DNA from: Oxalobacteraceae bacterium
GTDB taxonomy: Bacteria > Pseudomonadota > Gammaproteobacteria > Burkholderiales > Burkholderiaceae_D
Reading direction: 5' to 3'
DNA length: 64,000 nucleotides
Assembly (NCBI GenBank): GCA_900299005.1
Contig: OMID01000031.1
Span: forward strand, 1 to 64,000
A program made the position numbers and the translations under genes. Shown piece by piece: positions 37,437 through 45,888 of the stretch (position 1 is the first letter of the stretch; each line of letters starts with the position of its first letter). The notes beneath the pieces are model-generated. The model was not told the DNA's origin. It saw only the letters and a list, made by a program, of their open reading frames with translations, and searched no databases.

Positions 37437-38765
37437 ATGAGTCAAGTAGAAATCAAGGTGCCTGACATCGGCGACTTCAAGGAAGTGGAAGTCATCGAAC
37501 TGCTGGTCAAGCCGGGCGACGCAGTCAAGCCCGAGCAATCACTGATCACTGTCGAATCCGACAAGGCCAGCATGGAGATACCGAGCAGCCATGCCGGCGT
37601 CGTGAAAGAGCTGAAGGTCAAGCTCGGTGACAAAGTCGCGGAGGGTTCGCTGATTCTCTTGTTGGAAGCCTCTGGCGATGCGGTATCTGCCGTGGCGCCA
37701 GCCCCGGCATCAGCACCAGTAGCAACACCGCCATCCTCGCCTGCAGCCTCACCTGCGGCAGCCACTGCGCCGGCGCCTTCAAGTGCACCGGCAACGTCAG
37801 CGGCGGCGAGCTCCGCACAGTCGAGAGCAGCCGAAGCTGCTGCTGGCCAGCGTTCGCATGCCTCACCCTCGGTGCGCAAATTTGCACGCGAACTTGGCGT
37901 CGATCTTGCGCGAGTCAATGGCACAGGTCCCAAAGGCCGGATTCTGCTGGAAGATGTGCAGGGCTTCGTCAAGGGCGTCATGGCAGGTGCTGCGACAGCA
38001 CCGGTCGCCGCCGCGAGTGGCAGCGGGATGTCCCTGCTGCCTTGGCCATCGCTTGATTTCAGCAAGTTTGGGCAGACCTCGCTGGAGCCACTCTCACGTA
38101 TCAAGAAGATCAGCGGCCCGAACCTGCACCGTAACTGGGTGATGATCCCGCATGTTACGCAATTCGATCAGGCCGACATCACCGAGCTGGAGGAATTCCG
38201 CAAGAGCGCGAACGAGTCGCTCGCCAAGTCTGGCGTCAAGCTGACCATGCTCGCGTTCGTCATCAAGGCCAGTGTCGCCGCGCTCAAGAAATTCCCTGCA
38301 TTGAATGCCTCGCTGGATGTAACGGGAGAGAACCTGATCCTCAAGCACTACTACAACATCGGTTTTGCAGCAGACACGCCGCAGGGCCTGGTGGTACCGG
38401 TGGTAAAGAACGCAGACCAGAAAGGTCTGGCCGAGATCGCGCAAGACATGGGCGAATTGTCTGCACAAGCGCGCGAGGGCAAACTCAAACCAGCCGACAT
38501 GCAGGGCGCGAGCTTTACCATCTCCTCGCTAGGCGGCATCGGGGGTACGGCATTCACGCCCATCATCAATGCGCCGGAAGTTGCAATCCTCGGCTTGTCC
38601 AAGTCGGAGATCAAGCCTGTCTGGGATGGCAAGCAGTTTGCGCCACGGCTGATGTTGCCCTTATCGCTGTCGTATGACCATCGCGTGGTTGACGGCGCGC
38701 TAGGTGCGCGTTTCACCGTGTATCTGGCTGAGGTACTGGCCGACATGCGCAAGACACTGCTCTGA
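37437..38765 (+). CDS. aceF: pyruvate dehydrogenase E2, dihydrolipoyl acetyltransferase
   Basis: E2 core of the complex, 442 residues. A single lipoyl domain lies at residues 2-77, with the modified lysine K43 in ESDKASME. A long Ala/Pro/Ser linker spans about residues 80-135. The peripheral-subunit-binding domain is ASPSVRKFARELGVDLARVNGTGPKGRILLEDV. The catalytic domain ends SLSYDHRVVDGALGARF, with the active-site histidine. The start at 37437 is the ATG that begins [13 protein letters not shown]; 21 open codons upstream are unlike the family. The first lipoyl-domain segment is almost identical in DNA to that of lpdA. A 138-bp gap separates it from aceE. Confidence 0.97.
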   Translation: MSQVEIKVPDIGDFKEVEVIELLVKPGDAVKPEQSLITVESDKASMEIPSSHAGVVKELKVKLGDKVAEGSLILLLEASGDAVSAVAPAPASAPVATPPSSPAASPAAATAPAPSSAPATSAAASSAQSRAAEAAAGQRSHASPSVRKFARELGVDLARVNGTGPKGRILLEDVQGFVKGVMAGAATAPVAAASGSGMSLLPWPSLDFSKFGQTSLEPLSRIKKISGPNLHRNWVMIPHVTQFDQADITELEEFRKSANESLAKSGVKLTMLAFVIKASVAALKKFPALNASLDVTGENLILKHYYNIGFAADTPQGLVVPVVKNADQKGLAEIAQDMGELSAQAREGKLKPADMQGASFTISSLGGIGGTAFTPIINAPEVAILGLSKSEIKPVWDGKQFAPRLMLPLSLSYDHRVVDGALGARFTVYLAEVLADMRKTLL

Positions 38766-38784
38766 TATTGACGGGTAAGCCACC

Positions 38785-39354
38785 ATGACCACCTGCGTTG
38801 TCGTTCGTAAGCATGATCAGATTGCCATCGCGGCTGATTCACTGGTGACATTTGGCGATACGCGTCTCTCCAGTGCTTATGAAGCCAATGAAAAGATTTT
38901 TCAGGTGGGTGATTCATACATCGCGGTGGCCGGAACGACCGCGCATTTTCCGGTGATGAAAAAACTCCTCGCCGAGATGGGGGATGAGTGCAAGCTAGGT
39001 TCCCGCGATGATGTGTTCGATACCTTCACTCGCGCTCACCAGATCCTGAAAGACAAATATTTCCTGAATATCAAGGAAGAAGAAGACGATCCTTACGAGT
39101 CTTCGCAGATCACGACGCTGATTGCGAACCCTCGGGGGATATTTGGCGTGTATTCCTATCGTGAAGTCTTCGTCTTCGATCGTTTCTGGGCGATCGGCAG
39201 CGGCAAAACCTTTGCATTGGGTGCGATGTACGCCGCCTACGACGCACCCAGCACGGCGCGAGACATTGCCGAGCTTGGCGTGAGCGCCGGCGCTGAATTC
39301 GACAAAAGCTCGGCACTGCCGTGTCGGCTGATCAGTTTTCCGATGACACAATAA
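38785..39354 (+). CDS. proteasome-like peptidase BPH (HslV-related)
   Basis: Ntn-hydrolase of the proteasome beta/HslV superfamily, 189 residues. After removal of Met1 the protein would begin TTCVVVRKHDQIAIAADS: Thr1 nucleophile, Asp17 in AADS, and a lysine in YEANEKIF at the Lys33 place, so the catalytic set looks complete. SYIAVAGTTAHFPVMKKL and FWAIGSGKTFALGAMYAAYD match the fold. It is longer at its C-terminus than HslV, and no HslU ATPase is adjacent. This fits BPH, the betaproteobacterial proteasome homolog. It lies 19 bp after aceF and 12 bp before lpdA, so it is inside the pyruvate dehydrogenase operon. Role unknown; ATP-independent peptide cleavage is possible. Confidence 0.82.
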   Translation: MTTCVVVRKHDQIAIAADSLVTFGDTRLSSAYEANEKIFQVGDSYIAVAGTTAHFPVMKKLLAEMGDECKLGSRDDVFDTFTRAHQILKDKYFLNIKEEEDDPYESSQITTLIANPRGIFGVYSYREVFVFDRFWAIGSGKTFALGAMYAAYDAPSTARDIAELGVSAGAEFDKSSALPCRLISFPMTQ

Positions 39355-39366
39355 CGGAGCTAAAGA

Positions 39367-41136
39367 ATGAGCCTGATGGAAATCAAAGTCCCCGATATCG
39401 GTGACTTCAAGGAAGTGGAAGTCATCGAATTACTGGTCAAGCCGGGCGATGCAGTCAAGCCCGAGCAATCACTGATTACCGTCGAGTCCGACAAGGCCAG
39501 CATGGAGATACCAAGCAGCCATGCCGGCGTGGTCAGGGAGCTGAAAGTCAAGCTGGGCGACAAGGTGGCAGAAGGCTCGCTGATCCTGTTGCTGGAGGCG
39601 GCTGAAGCGGTCACTGCGGCACCGACCGCCACGCCAGCCGCCGCAGCCGTCGGCAGTGCTGCGCCTGCACCGACCGCGCCCGCCGCCACCCCTGTGCCAG
39701 TGGCATCGAGTTTTAACGGCAAGGCCGACATCGACTGCGACACCCTCGTCCTGGGCGCAGGCCCCGGGGGTTACACTGCTGCTTTCCGCGCAGCGGATCT
39801 CGGGCAACGCGTGGTGCTGGTCGAGCGTTACCCCACGCTAGGCGGCGTGTGCCTGAACGTGGGCTGCATCCCGTCCAAGGCTTTGCTCCATGCTGCCAAG
39901 GTCATTACCGAGGCCGAGGAGATGGCCCATTTCGGCATCAAGATGTCCAGACCCGAGATCGACCTCAATGCACTGCGTGGCTGGAAAGAGAGCGTGATCA
40001 AGAAACTGACCGGCGGCCTGTCGGGACTGGCCAAGGCGCGCAAGGTGCAGGTCGTGCAGGGCAAGGGGGCGTTCACGTCATCGCATACCCTCAGCGTCGA
40101 CACTCCGGAAGGCGCCAAGACCATCGCTTTCAAGAACGCGATCATTGCCGCGGGCTCTTCCGTAGCAAAAATTCCTGGCTTCCCCTATGACGATCCGCGC
40201 TTGGTCGATTCCACAGGCGCACTCGAATTGCGCCAGATACCCAAGCGAATGTTGGTCATTGGCGGTGGCATCATTGGTCTGGAGATGGCCTGTGTCTATG
40301 ACGCGCTCGGCGCCAAGGTCAGCGTGGTCGAATTCGCGGACGGCCTGATCCCGGCCGCTGATCGCGATATTGTCAAACCACTGCACAAGCGTATCGAAAA
40401 GCGCTATGAAGCCATCATGCTCAAGACCAAGGTCACCAAGCTGGAGGCGCGCGCGAATGGTTTGCTTGCCAGCTTCGAGGGCGACTACGCACCCAAAGAG
40501 CCGCAGATGTATGACATGGTATTGCTGGCGGTAGGACGTCGTCCGAACGGCAAGGAGATCGCGGCCGATAAAGCGGGCGTGGTCGTCAACGAGCGTGGCT
40601 TCATCCCTGTCGATCACCAGCAGCGCACGAATGTGCCGCATATTTATGCCATCGGCGATATTTGTGGTGATCCCATGCTGGCGCACAAGGCCACCAACGA
40701 AGCGAAGGTGGCCGCAGAAGTCATCGCGGGTCACAAGGTCGCGTTTGAGGCGATGACAATTCCATCGGTCGCCTATACTGATCCCGAGATCGCGTGGATG
40801 GGTGTCACTGAAACCGAGGCGAAAGCCAAGGGTATTCCGTTTGAAAAAGCGAGTTTCCCCTGGGCGGCTTCCGGTCGCGCGCTGGCGATGGGACGCGACG
40901 ACGGCGTCACCAAGCTGCTGTGGGATCCTTCGACCAAACGCATCATTGGTGCCGGCATCGTGGGCGTGAATGCGGGAGAGCTACTCGCCGAGACCGTGCT
41001 GGCAATGGAGATGGGCGCTGATCTGGAAGATCTGGCCTTGACTGTGCATGCGCACCCCACCTTGTCTGAGACGCCGATGTTTGCTGCTGAGATGGGGTTG
41101 GGGAGTATTACAGATTTGTATATCCCCAAAAAATAG
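39367..41136 (+). CDS. lpdA: pyruvate dehydrogenase E3 with N-terminal lipoyl domain
   Basis: Dihydrolipoamide dehydrogenase of 589 residues. Residues 1-78 are a lipoyl domain (lysine K43 in ESDKASME), then an Ala/Pro linker, then the flavoprotein from about residue 120. The FAD fold is [29 protein letters not shown]; the redox disulfide is [15 protein letters not shown]. The NAD fold is [22 protein letters not shown], and the C-terminal active-site histidine-glutamate is in [10 protein letters not shown] lipoyl domain fused to E3 is known from Neisseria and Burkholderiales. It reoxidises lipoamide on E2 and produces NADH. A strong terminator follows. Confidence 0.97.
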   Translation: MSLMEIKVPDIGDFKEVEVIELLVKPGDAVKPEQSLITVESDKASMEIPSSHAGVVRELKVKLGDKVAEGSLILLLEAAEAVTAAPTATPAAAAVGSAAPAPTAPAATPVPVASSFNGKADIDCDTLVLGAGPGGYTAAFRAADLGQRVVLVERYPTLGGVCLNVGCIPSKALLHAAKVITEAEEMAHFGIKMSRPEIDLNALRGWKESVIKKLTGGLSGLAKARKVQVVQGKGAFTSSHTLSVDTPEGAKTIAFKNAIIAAGSSVAKIPGFPYDDPRLVDSTGALELRQIPKRMLVIGGGIIGLEMACVYDALGAKVSVVEFADGLIPAADRDIVKPLHKRIEKRYEAIMLKTKVTKLEARANGLLASFEGDYAPKEPQMYDMVLLAVGRRPNGKEIAADKAGVVVNERGFIPVDHQQRTNVPHIYAIGDICGDPMLAHKATNEAKVAAEVIAGHKVAFEAMTIPSVAYTDPEIAWMGVTETEAKAKGIPFEKASFPWAASGRALAMGRDDGVTKLLWDPSTKRIIGAGIVGVNAGELLAETVLAMEMGADLEDLALTVHAHPTLSETPMFAAEMGLGSITDLYIPKK

Positions 41137-41154
41137 TACGCTATTTACCCAGAC

Positions 41155-41180
41155 AAAAGCCCGCAGCGCGGGCTTTTTTT
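41155..41180 (+). terminator. intrinsic terminator of pdh operon
   Basis: GCCCGC/GCGGGC stem (41159-41164, 41168-41173) with a 3-base loop, followed by seven T residues; a short A-tract precedes it. Confidence 0.92.
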
Positions 41181-41348
41181 GCGCGCAAGATGTACTAGTG
41201 AGTCATTTACCGGGATCACAATCTAGGGGGACCTTCACTCAACGATATCGTCCACGCTTTTTCAGTGATGCCAAACACGGCTATCTGCAGATATGGGGTA
41301 GTGAATCGAGGAGGTTGATTGGGAAAACAAATTGAGGTGAATTCCACG

Positions 41349-42302
41349 ATGACCTACCCAGGCGTCTTGCGCCAGCTCGGGCATCTTGGAGAAATTCGGG
41401 TCGCGACTAGATATGAGAAGAATGGTATTCAATATATTCAATTTCGCGAAAAAACCTTGGTTGAGTGGTTCAAAGAGAAATTTTTACGAGATAGTTCTGA
41501 AATAAAAAAGGCTCGTGAGGATGTTGTCGCAGCGCTCACACCGTTGATCCGGAAATCTTTGTATCCGGATCAATTAACGCAAAATATTCAAGACCGGTAT
41601 GCCCATGATAAGGGTATCAGTGGAAGGGCTCTGAAACGTGATTATCAACCTGTGGAAGCGGGTAAACGGCCAATGCCATTACGAGGCGGGACAATTGCGG
41701 CCATCAGTCGGGGTAACAGTGTTCAGATCATTCAAGCCAATCCAGCCAAAGTCAAATGCAATCATGCAGTACTGAGGACGTCAACTGCCATCGCTGAAGC
41801 ATCACGGAACCCTCAGCTCAAAAATATTCAGCTCATCCTGGAGGAATTTAAATACGGAGGCATAACTACCTATTCCTATCCCAATGACAAGATCACACCA
41901 AGAGCTGCCGAAGTGCCTATTAGAGTCACTAACACGCCTTTGAGTGTTGGTGTCATGGCGTCCTCCTGGAGCTGTGTCACTGATCTGCAGCTCCCTGAGT
42001 TGCATTCCAATGAGGCGTCCATTTCAGAAAATAAATTGAAAGAATCAATCAAAAAAGCCATTGGGGTACAGACAGGGTCGGTAGTCGTTGAAGTGATTCC
42101 GGATAAATTAGAGGAGCACGGCCGAGTTAGCAACTATGCCTACACAGAAACTGGTTTGCGGTCTCAAATTCAGGTGGCGCGGGAATTGGTTGCTGAGGCA
42201 AAGAAAAACAAACGAGACTTGGTGATTACCTTTGCATGCGAAGATACGAAGGTACTAGAGCGAATGAAGAAACTCGCGATTGGAGAAATACAGACTTCTT
42301 GA
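41349..42302 (+). CDS. hypothetical protein, candidate effector-like (gene A)
   Basis: Unrecognised soluble protein of 317 residues; no signal peptide or membrane segment. The N-terminal part, GIQYIQFREKTLVEWFKEKF then QLTQNIQDRYAHDKGISGRAL, aligns by eye with the N-terminal part of the gene at 43767. The C-terminal part, RSQIQVARELVAEAKKNKRDLVITFACED, aligns with that gene's HLTITFAIPQ segment. The helix-strand ending recalls the last helix and strand of macro domains, but no ligand loop is evident, so that is only a guess. ATG 41349 follows GAGGTGA by 8 bases; a TTG at 41319 with AGGAGG just before it is an equally good start (327 residues). It begins an A+T-rich, probably acquired segment. 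Confidence 0.6.
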   Translation: MTYPGVLRQLGHLGEIRVATRYEKNGIQYIQFREKTLVEWFKEKFLRDSSEIKKAREDVVAALTPLIRKSLYPDQLTQNIQDRYAHDKGISGRALKRDYQPVEAGKRPMPLRGGTIAAISRGNSVQIIQANPAKVKCNHAVLRTSTAIAEASRNPQLKNIQLILEEFKYGGITTYSYPNDKITPRAAEVPIRVTNTPLSVGVMASSWSCVTDLQLPELHSNEASISENKLKESIKKAIGVQTGSVVVEVIPDKLEEHGRVSNYAYTETGLRSQIQVARELVAEAKKNKRDLVITFACEDTKVLERMKKLAIGEIQTS

Positions 42303-42359
42303 GCAAAATTACGCAGCGCCTTAAACGTGGTTTGTTCAGCGTATCCTTGTATTTTTTGT

Positions 42360-43457
42360 CTAATTTTTCAAATCATCCAAAAATTTCTGGTTATTTTCCT
42401 CCGCATTGGAAAGAGCCGTTGAAATTGTTGTGAAAGCTTCTTCATCGTACATACCTTTTTGAATAGCATGCGTTAATTTTATACACGCTGATGAGGGTAT
42501 TTCATAGATAATCCTTGCCTTTCCAAACGCTTCTTTGGCACTGACATTGGTCACAGGTTTATCGATTTGCATAGATACTGCCATTATGATCGAATATTGC
42601 TTCCTTTGAGAACTTAATCCGATATTATTACTGTTCAAATATTGAAGGCATTGTTTTGATTGCTCGTGCAGGATGATCGCCTTTTGTGTGTTTGCAAGAT
42701 GAGTCGAAAATTCCGTCAGATTCATTAGCTGTTTATTGCTGACCAGATAGCGGTCAGCGAAAGTTTTGGCAATCTTGTATTTAACGTCATCAGTTTCCTT
42801 GATCAATTGCTTGGTTTCCATCAATCTGACCAAGATGATTGCATTGCGCATGGTTTCGCCATGCGTCTGCATTAAGTCGTTAACTTGAGATGCATATTTA
42901 TCAAGGGTATTCGCCTCGATCTCGCTCAGAGAGATTGATGAATTTTTTGTGATTTTTTTTAATTGAAAATATTTCTCATCAAGCAGCTGCTCTTTTATAA
43001 GTGCAGTATTAACCGGGCCGTCGAAAATATTTTCTGATTTAATTCTACGTAAAGCATTTTGAAATACGATCTCATTTTTTCGAGCGCGCAAATGTGAAAG
43101 TCCGGGAGATTTTGGCGTGTTGTCTTTCGAGGCTAACTGATCCGTAACAAAATCTGAAGCGAGAGCTGTTATTAGAGTTCGATCTTCATTATCAAGATTT
43201 TTTATTTCTGAAAAAAATTCAATTTGGCGGCTGAATTTTTCTATCAATTTACTCTTTGCTTCTTCGACTGAAATTTTTTGTAGTGTATAGGAATTGCCCT
43301 GTATTTTTGCGAGCAAATTTCTTCCGTATCCATTTGCCCGCTCAAAAATCGTATCTTTTTTAAATTTTCCACTTGGGCTTTTTAAAACAGTGGACGTGCC
43401 TTCCCGAGCTGCGGCGCAAAGTATTTGAAGATTATGTCGAGAATTTTCGAGGTGCAT
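42360..43457 (-). CDS. hypothetical A+T-rich helical protein (gene B)
   Basis: Unrecognised protein of 365 residues with no signal peptide or membrane segment, predicted mostly helical. Codon use is strongly A/T-ending, unlike the genes on either side of the island. The region SYTLQKISVEEAKSKLIEKFSRQIEFF has the same strand-then-amphipathic-helix layout as the N-terminal parts of the flanking hypothetical genes, so all three may share a module. Long polar helices (KNSSISLSEIEANTLDKYAS) and many Lys/Asn/Ser residues are typical of secreted effectors or toxins, but no catalytic motif is seen. It converges with the gene at 41349 (57 bp between stops). Confidence 0.6.
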   Translation of the reverse strand: MHLENSRHNLQILCAAAREGTSTVLKSPSGKFKKDTIFERANGYGRNLLAKIQGNSYTLQKISVEEAKSKLIEKFSRQIEFFSEIKNLDNEDRTLITALASDFVTDQLASKDNTPKSPGLSHLRARKNEIVFQNALRRIKSENIFDGPVNTALIKEQLLDEKYFQLKKITKNSSISLSEIEANTLDKYASQVNDLMQTHGETMRNAIILVRLMETKQLIKETDDVKYKIAKTFADRYLVSNKQLMNLTEFSTHLANTQKAIILHEQSKQCLQYLNSNNIGLSSQRKQYSIIMAVSMQIDKPVTNVSAKEAFGKARIIYEIPSSACIKLTHAIQKGMYDEEAFTTISTALSNAEENNQKFLDDLKN

Positions 43458-43766
43458 TAGTTAGGCTATGACCCAATTAAAATTAGATCAGGCTGAAAAA
43501 TAAATACTATTCTTAAGAAGTATATTCATTTTGAAGTATTGCCAGAGACAATCGAAATGTTCGTGTGGCTTGTTCAGAACAATGAAAAATTTTTTCCAGT
43601 GCTGCGCATTATTTCCCCAAACGTTGGTCACCACCTGCTTTGCCTGTCTCCCTTGCGCTTGCCTCCTGATTGCATTCCTGATGTATCAATTCCATATTTT
43701 ATGAAACCCGGAAACTTATAGAGATCACATAGCTAAAGTCAGTAGCTCATTCGAAAAGGGAAGGAC
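43458..43766. other. A+T-rich intergenic region of island
   Basis: Between the divergent starts of genes B and C there are 309 bp with no convincing gene. A 60-codon + strand frame (43539-43721) has no good ribosome site and ordinary composition. The region must carry both promoters; several A/T-rich hexamers could serve as -10 boxes, and I cannot choose among them. No tRNA, integrase or direct-repeat boundary is visible. Confidence 0.4.
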
Positions 43767-44654
43767 ATGAGGCCACGCTCTGGAGCCATAACGATTGAAA
43801 ATAATGATCCAAACTCCAATGACTTATTGAACGATATCAAAGGGCAGCTTAAAGGTAAGGGGCAAATCAAGCATTGGGCAACTATTGTTGACCCTGGCAG
43901 TTTCACTGTCTGTTTCAGCAGGTTCGGACTTGTCGAGAAGCTCAATTCACTACTAAAGACCAAATCAGCCAAGGCGATGCAGGATCAGTCGTTCACGGCA
44001 CTCAGTGAGTTGGTCACTCGTGGAAACGTGAAGGATGGGCAGGTATTACTTCAAAATATAAAGGATACTTTCACGCAGAAAGGCAAGCTCCGCGGGAAAG
44101 ATATCGCTGATGCAATCACGCGCTTTCAGAACAACTCAACAAAAGAGACGTCCCAAGTCGGCCTCTTCGTGCCCTATGGACAGACATTCGCCCCTCGATC
44201 AGGGGGCGTGCATTTTCTGCAGGATTCTCCTTTGGATCTCAATGCGGAAAGAATTATCGTGCCACAGAGCATTGCACAAATGAAGAAATTGACGCCCGTG
44301 TCCGAAACAGGCGTCGCCAGGTTCGAGTTTGCTAAAGGGAAAACCTATCTGATTGGTATGGATGAGCCGAAGGCTGATCAGATATCAAGTGAAAAATTTG
44401 CGCCAGGAGACATCAAAACACGATATGAAGGTCTTCTTAAAGGTTGCTCAGGTGCTGTCGTCATATCGCCATTGTCCTTTGAGGTACAGGCACTCGAGGA
44501 GATGTTCGATGCCTCTTTGAACGCGTGCGAGGATCAACCTCATCTGACCATTACATTTGCCATCCCACAGCATGCTTATCTGGGCAGGGCAAGCGCAGTC
44601 TATGCGAAGTGTCTTGAAGCATTCAATCTCCAGAACTCAGGCATGAGGTCTTGA
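43767..44654 (+). CDS. hypothetical protein, candidate effector-like (gene C)
   Basis: Unrecognised soluble protein of 295 residues. ATG 43767 follows AAGGGAAGGAC, a good ribosome site. SFTVCFSRFGLVEKLNSLLK and LLQNIKDTFTQKGKLRGKDIADA correspond to similar stretches in the gene at 41349. GGVHFLQDSPLDLNAERIIVPQS followed later by GAVVISPLSFEVQALEEMFD and HLTITFAIPQ has the strand order of a macro-like domain, but glycine-rich ADP-ribose loops are lacking, so this is a weak idea. Many polar residues, no signal peptide. It ends 10 bp before the argD stop (convergent), marking the right edge of the island. Confidence 0.6.
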   Translation: MRPRSGAITIENNDPNSNDLLNDIKGQLKGKGQIKHWATIVDPGSFTVCFSRFGLVEKLNSLLKTKSAKAMQDQSFTALSELVTRGNVKDGQVLLQNIKDTFTQKGKLRGKDIADAITRFQNNSTKETSQVGLFVPYGQTFAPRSGGVHFLQDSPLDLNAERIIVPQSIAQMKKLTPVSETGVARFEFAKGKTYLIGMDEPKADQISSEKFAPGDIKTRYEGLLKGCSGAVVISPLSFEVQALEEMFDASLNACEDQPHLTITFAIPQHAYLGRASAVYAKCLEAFNLQNSGMRS

Positions 44655-44664
44655 CATCCCCGGA

Positions 44665-45885
44665 CTATAGACGACGGATCACCTCGGATAGCATCGCCAG
44701 CATCTGATCAATCTCTGCCACCGTCACGTTTAACGCGGGCATAAAGCGCAGCAGCTCCGGGCGGGGGGAATTGAGCAGCAAACCTGCTGGTTCGAGATCG
44801 CGCGCCATCTCCACGATCTTGCCGCCTATCGGCGAACCCAACTTCAGGGCCCGCAGCAGTCCTTCGCCGCGCTCACCTTCCAAGCCCTGCGTCGCGCTGA
44901 GTTTCAGCAAGCCTTGCTTAAGGTACTCACCCTTGTTGGTGACGGATTGCAGGAAGCCCGGCTTGAGCAATTCTTCTAGTACGGCGATGCCGACAGCGGT
45001 CATCAGTGGATTGCCATTGTAGGTGCCACCCTGATCACCGGGCTCGAATACGGCCACGGCCTCGGTGCAAAGCAATGCTGCCAGCGGCACGCCACCGCCA
45101 ATGCCTTTGCCCAGCGTCATGATGTCGGGTTCGACGTCGGAGAGCTGGTAGGCAAACAGTTTGCCAGTGCGGCCCATGCCGGCCTGTACTTCATCCACGA
45201 TGAACAGCAGCTCATGGTGTTTGGTGAGCGCCCGCAGGCTCTGCATGAATGCGGGTGAAGCGGGTATCACTCCACCTTCGCCCTGCACGGGCTCCAGCAT
45301 CACGGCGACCGTCTTGTTTGTGATCAGTGCTTCCACGCTGGCCAGGTCATTCAGCTCGGCCTTGGGGAAGCCCGGTACTTGGGGTGCGAACATGGTGTCC
45401 CAGCCGGCTTTGCCGGATGCGGACATGGTAGCTAAGGTACGGCCATGGAAGCTGTGGTTGAAGGTAATGATCTCGTAGCGATTTTCACCGGCGGCATTCG
45501 GGTGGATCTTGCCCCATTTGCGCGCCAGCTTGATGGCGCCTTCGTTGGCCTCCGCACCGCTATTGGCGAAGAAAACGCGATCAAAGCACGAGTGCTCGGT
45601 CAGCATTGAGGCGAGTTGTATCGAAGGTTCGTTGTAGAACGCCGGAGACGGATTGATGACTTTTTTTGACTGCGTTGTCAGCGCTGCCTGTATGCACTGG
45701 GGAGAATGCCCGAGACAGTTGACTGCCCAGCCTTGCAGCCAGTCCAGGTAGCGCTTGCCGTTATGGTCGGTCAGCCACATGCCCTCGCCTTGCGTGAACA
45801 CCAGAGGTGGCCGGTTGGTAATGTACAGCAGCGCATCGGTATCGTACCGCTCAAAGGTTTTGGCGAGGTTTTCAGGCTTGTTCAT
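44665..45885 (-). CDS. argD: acetylornithine aminotransferase
   Basis: PLP-dependent class III aminotransferase of 406 residues, normal length. [23 protein letters not shown] and [20 protein letters not shown] are the cofactor-phosphate and substrate motifs. [22 protein letters not shown] carries the PLP aspartate, and [18 protein letters not shown] the Schiff-base lysine. It converts N-acetylornithine to the semialdehyde in arginine synthesis, and may also act in lysine synthesis (DapC activity). It lies 3 bp downstream of the ferredoxin-type reductase gene on the same strand. Confidence 0.92.
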   Translation of the reverse strand: MNKPENLAKTFERYDTDALLYITNRPPLVFTQGEGMWLTDHNGKRYLDWLQGWAVNCLGHSPQCIQAALTTQSKKVINPSPAFYNEPSIQLASMLTEHSCFDRVFFANSGAEANEGAIKLARKWGKIHPNAAGENRYEIITFNHSFHGRTLATMSASGKAGWDTMFAPQVPGFPKAELNDLASVEALITNKTVAVMLEPVQGEGGVIPASPAFMQSLRALTKHHELLFIVDEVQAGMGRTGKLFAYQLSDVEPDIMTLGKGIGGGVPLAALLCTEAVAVFEPGDQGGTYNGNPLMTAVGIAVLEELLKPGFLQSVTNKGEYLKQGLLKLSATQGLEGERGEGLLRALKLGSPIGGKIVEMARDLEPAGLLLNSPRPELLRFMPALNVTVAEIDQMLAMLSEVIRRL

Positions 45886-45888
45886 GGA

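Noticed and set aside
43539-43721. 60-codon + strand frame in the island intergenic region
   Set aside because: No ribosome site and ordinary composition; it lies where promoters of two divergent genes are expected.
41181-44664. Prophage or insertion sequence as the source of the A+T-rich island
   Set aside because: No integrase, transposase, phage structural gene or flanking direct repeats could be seen.
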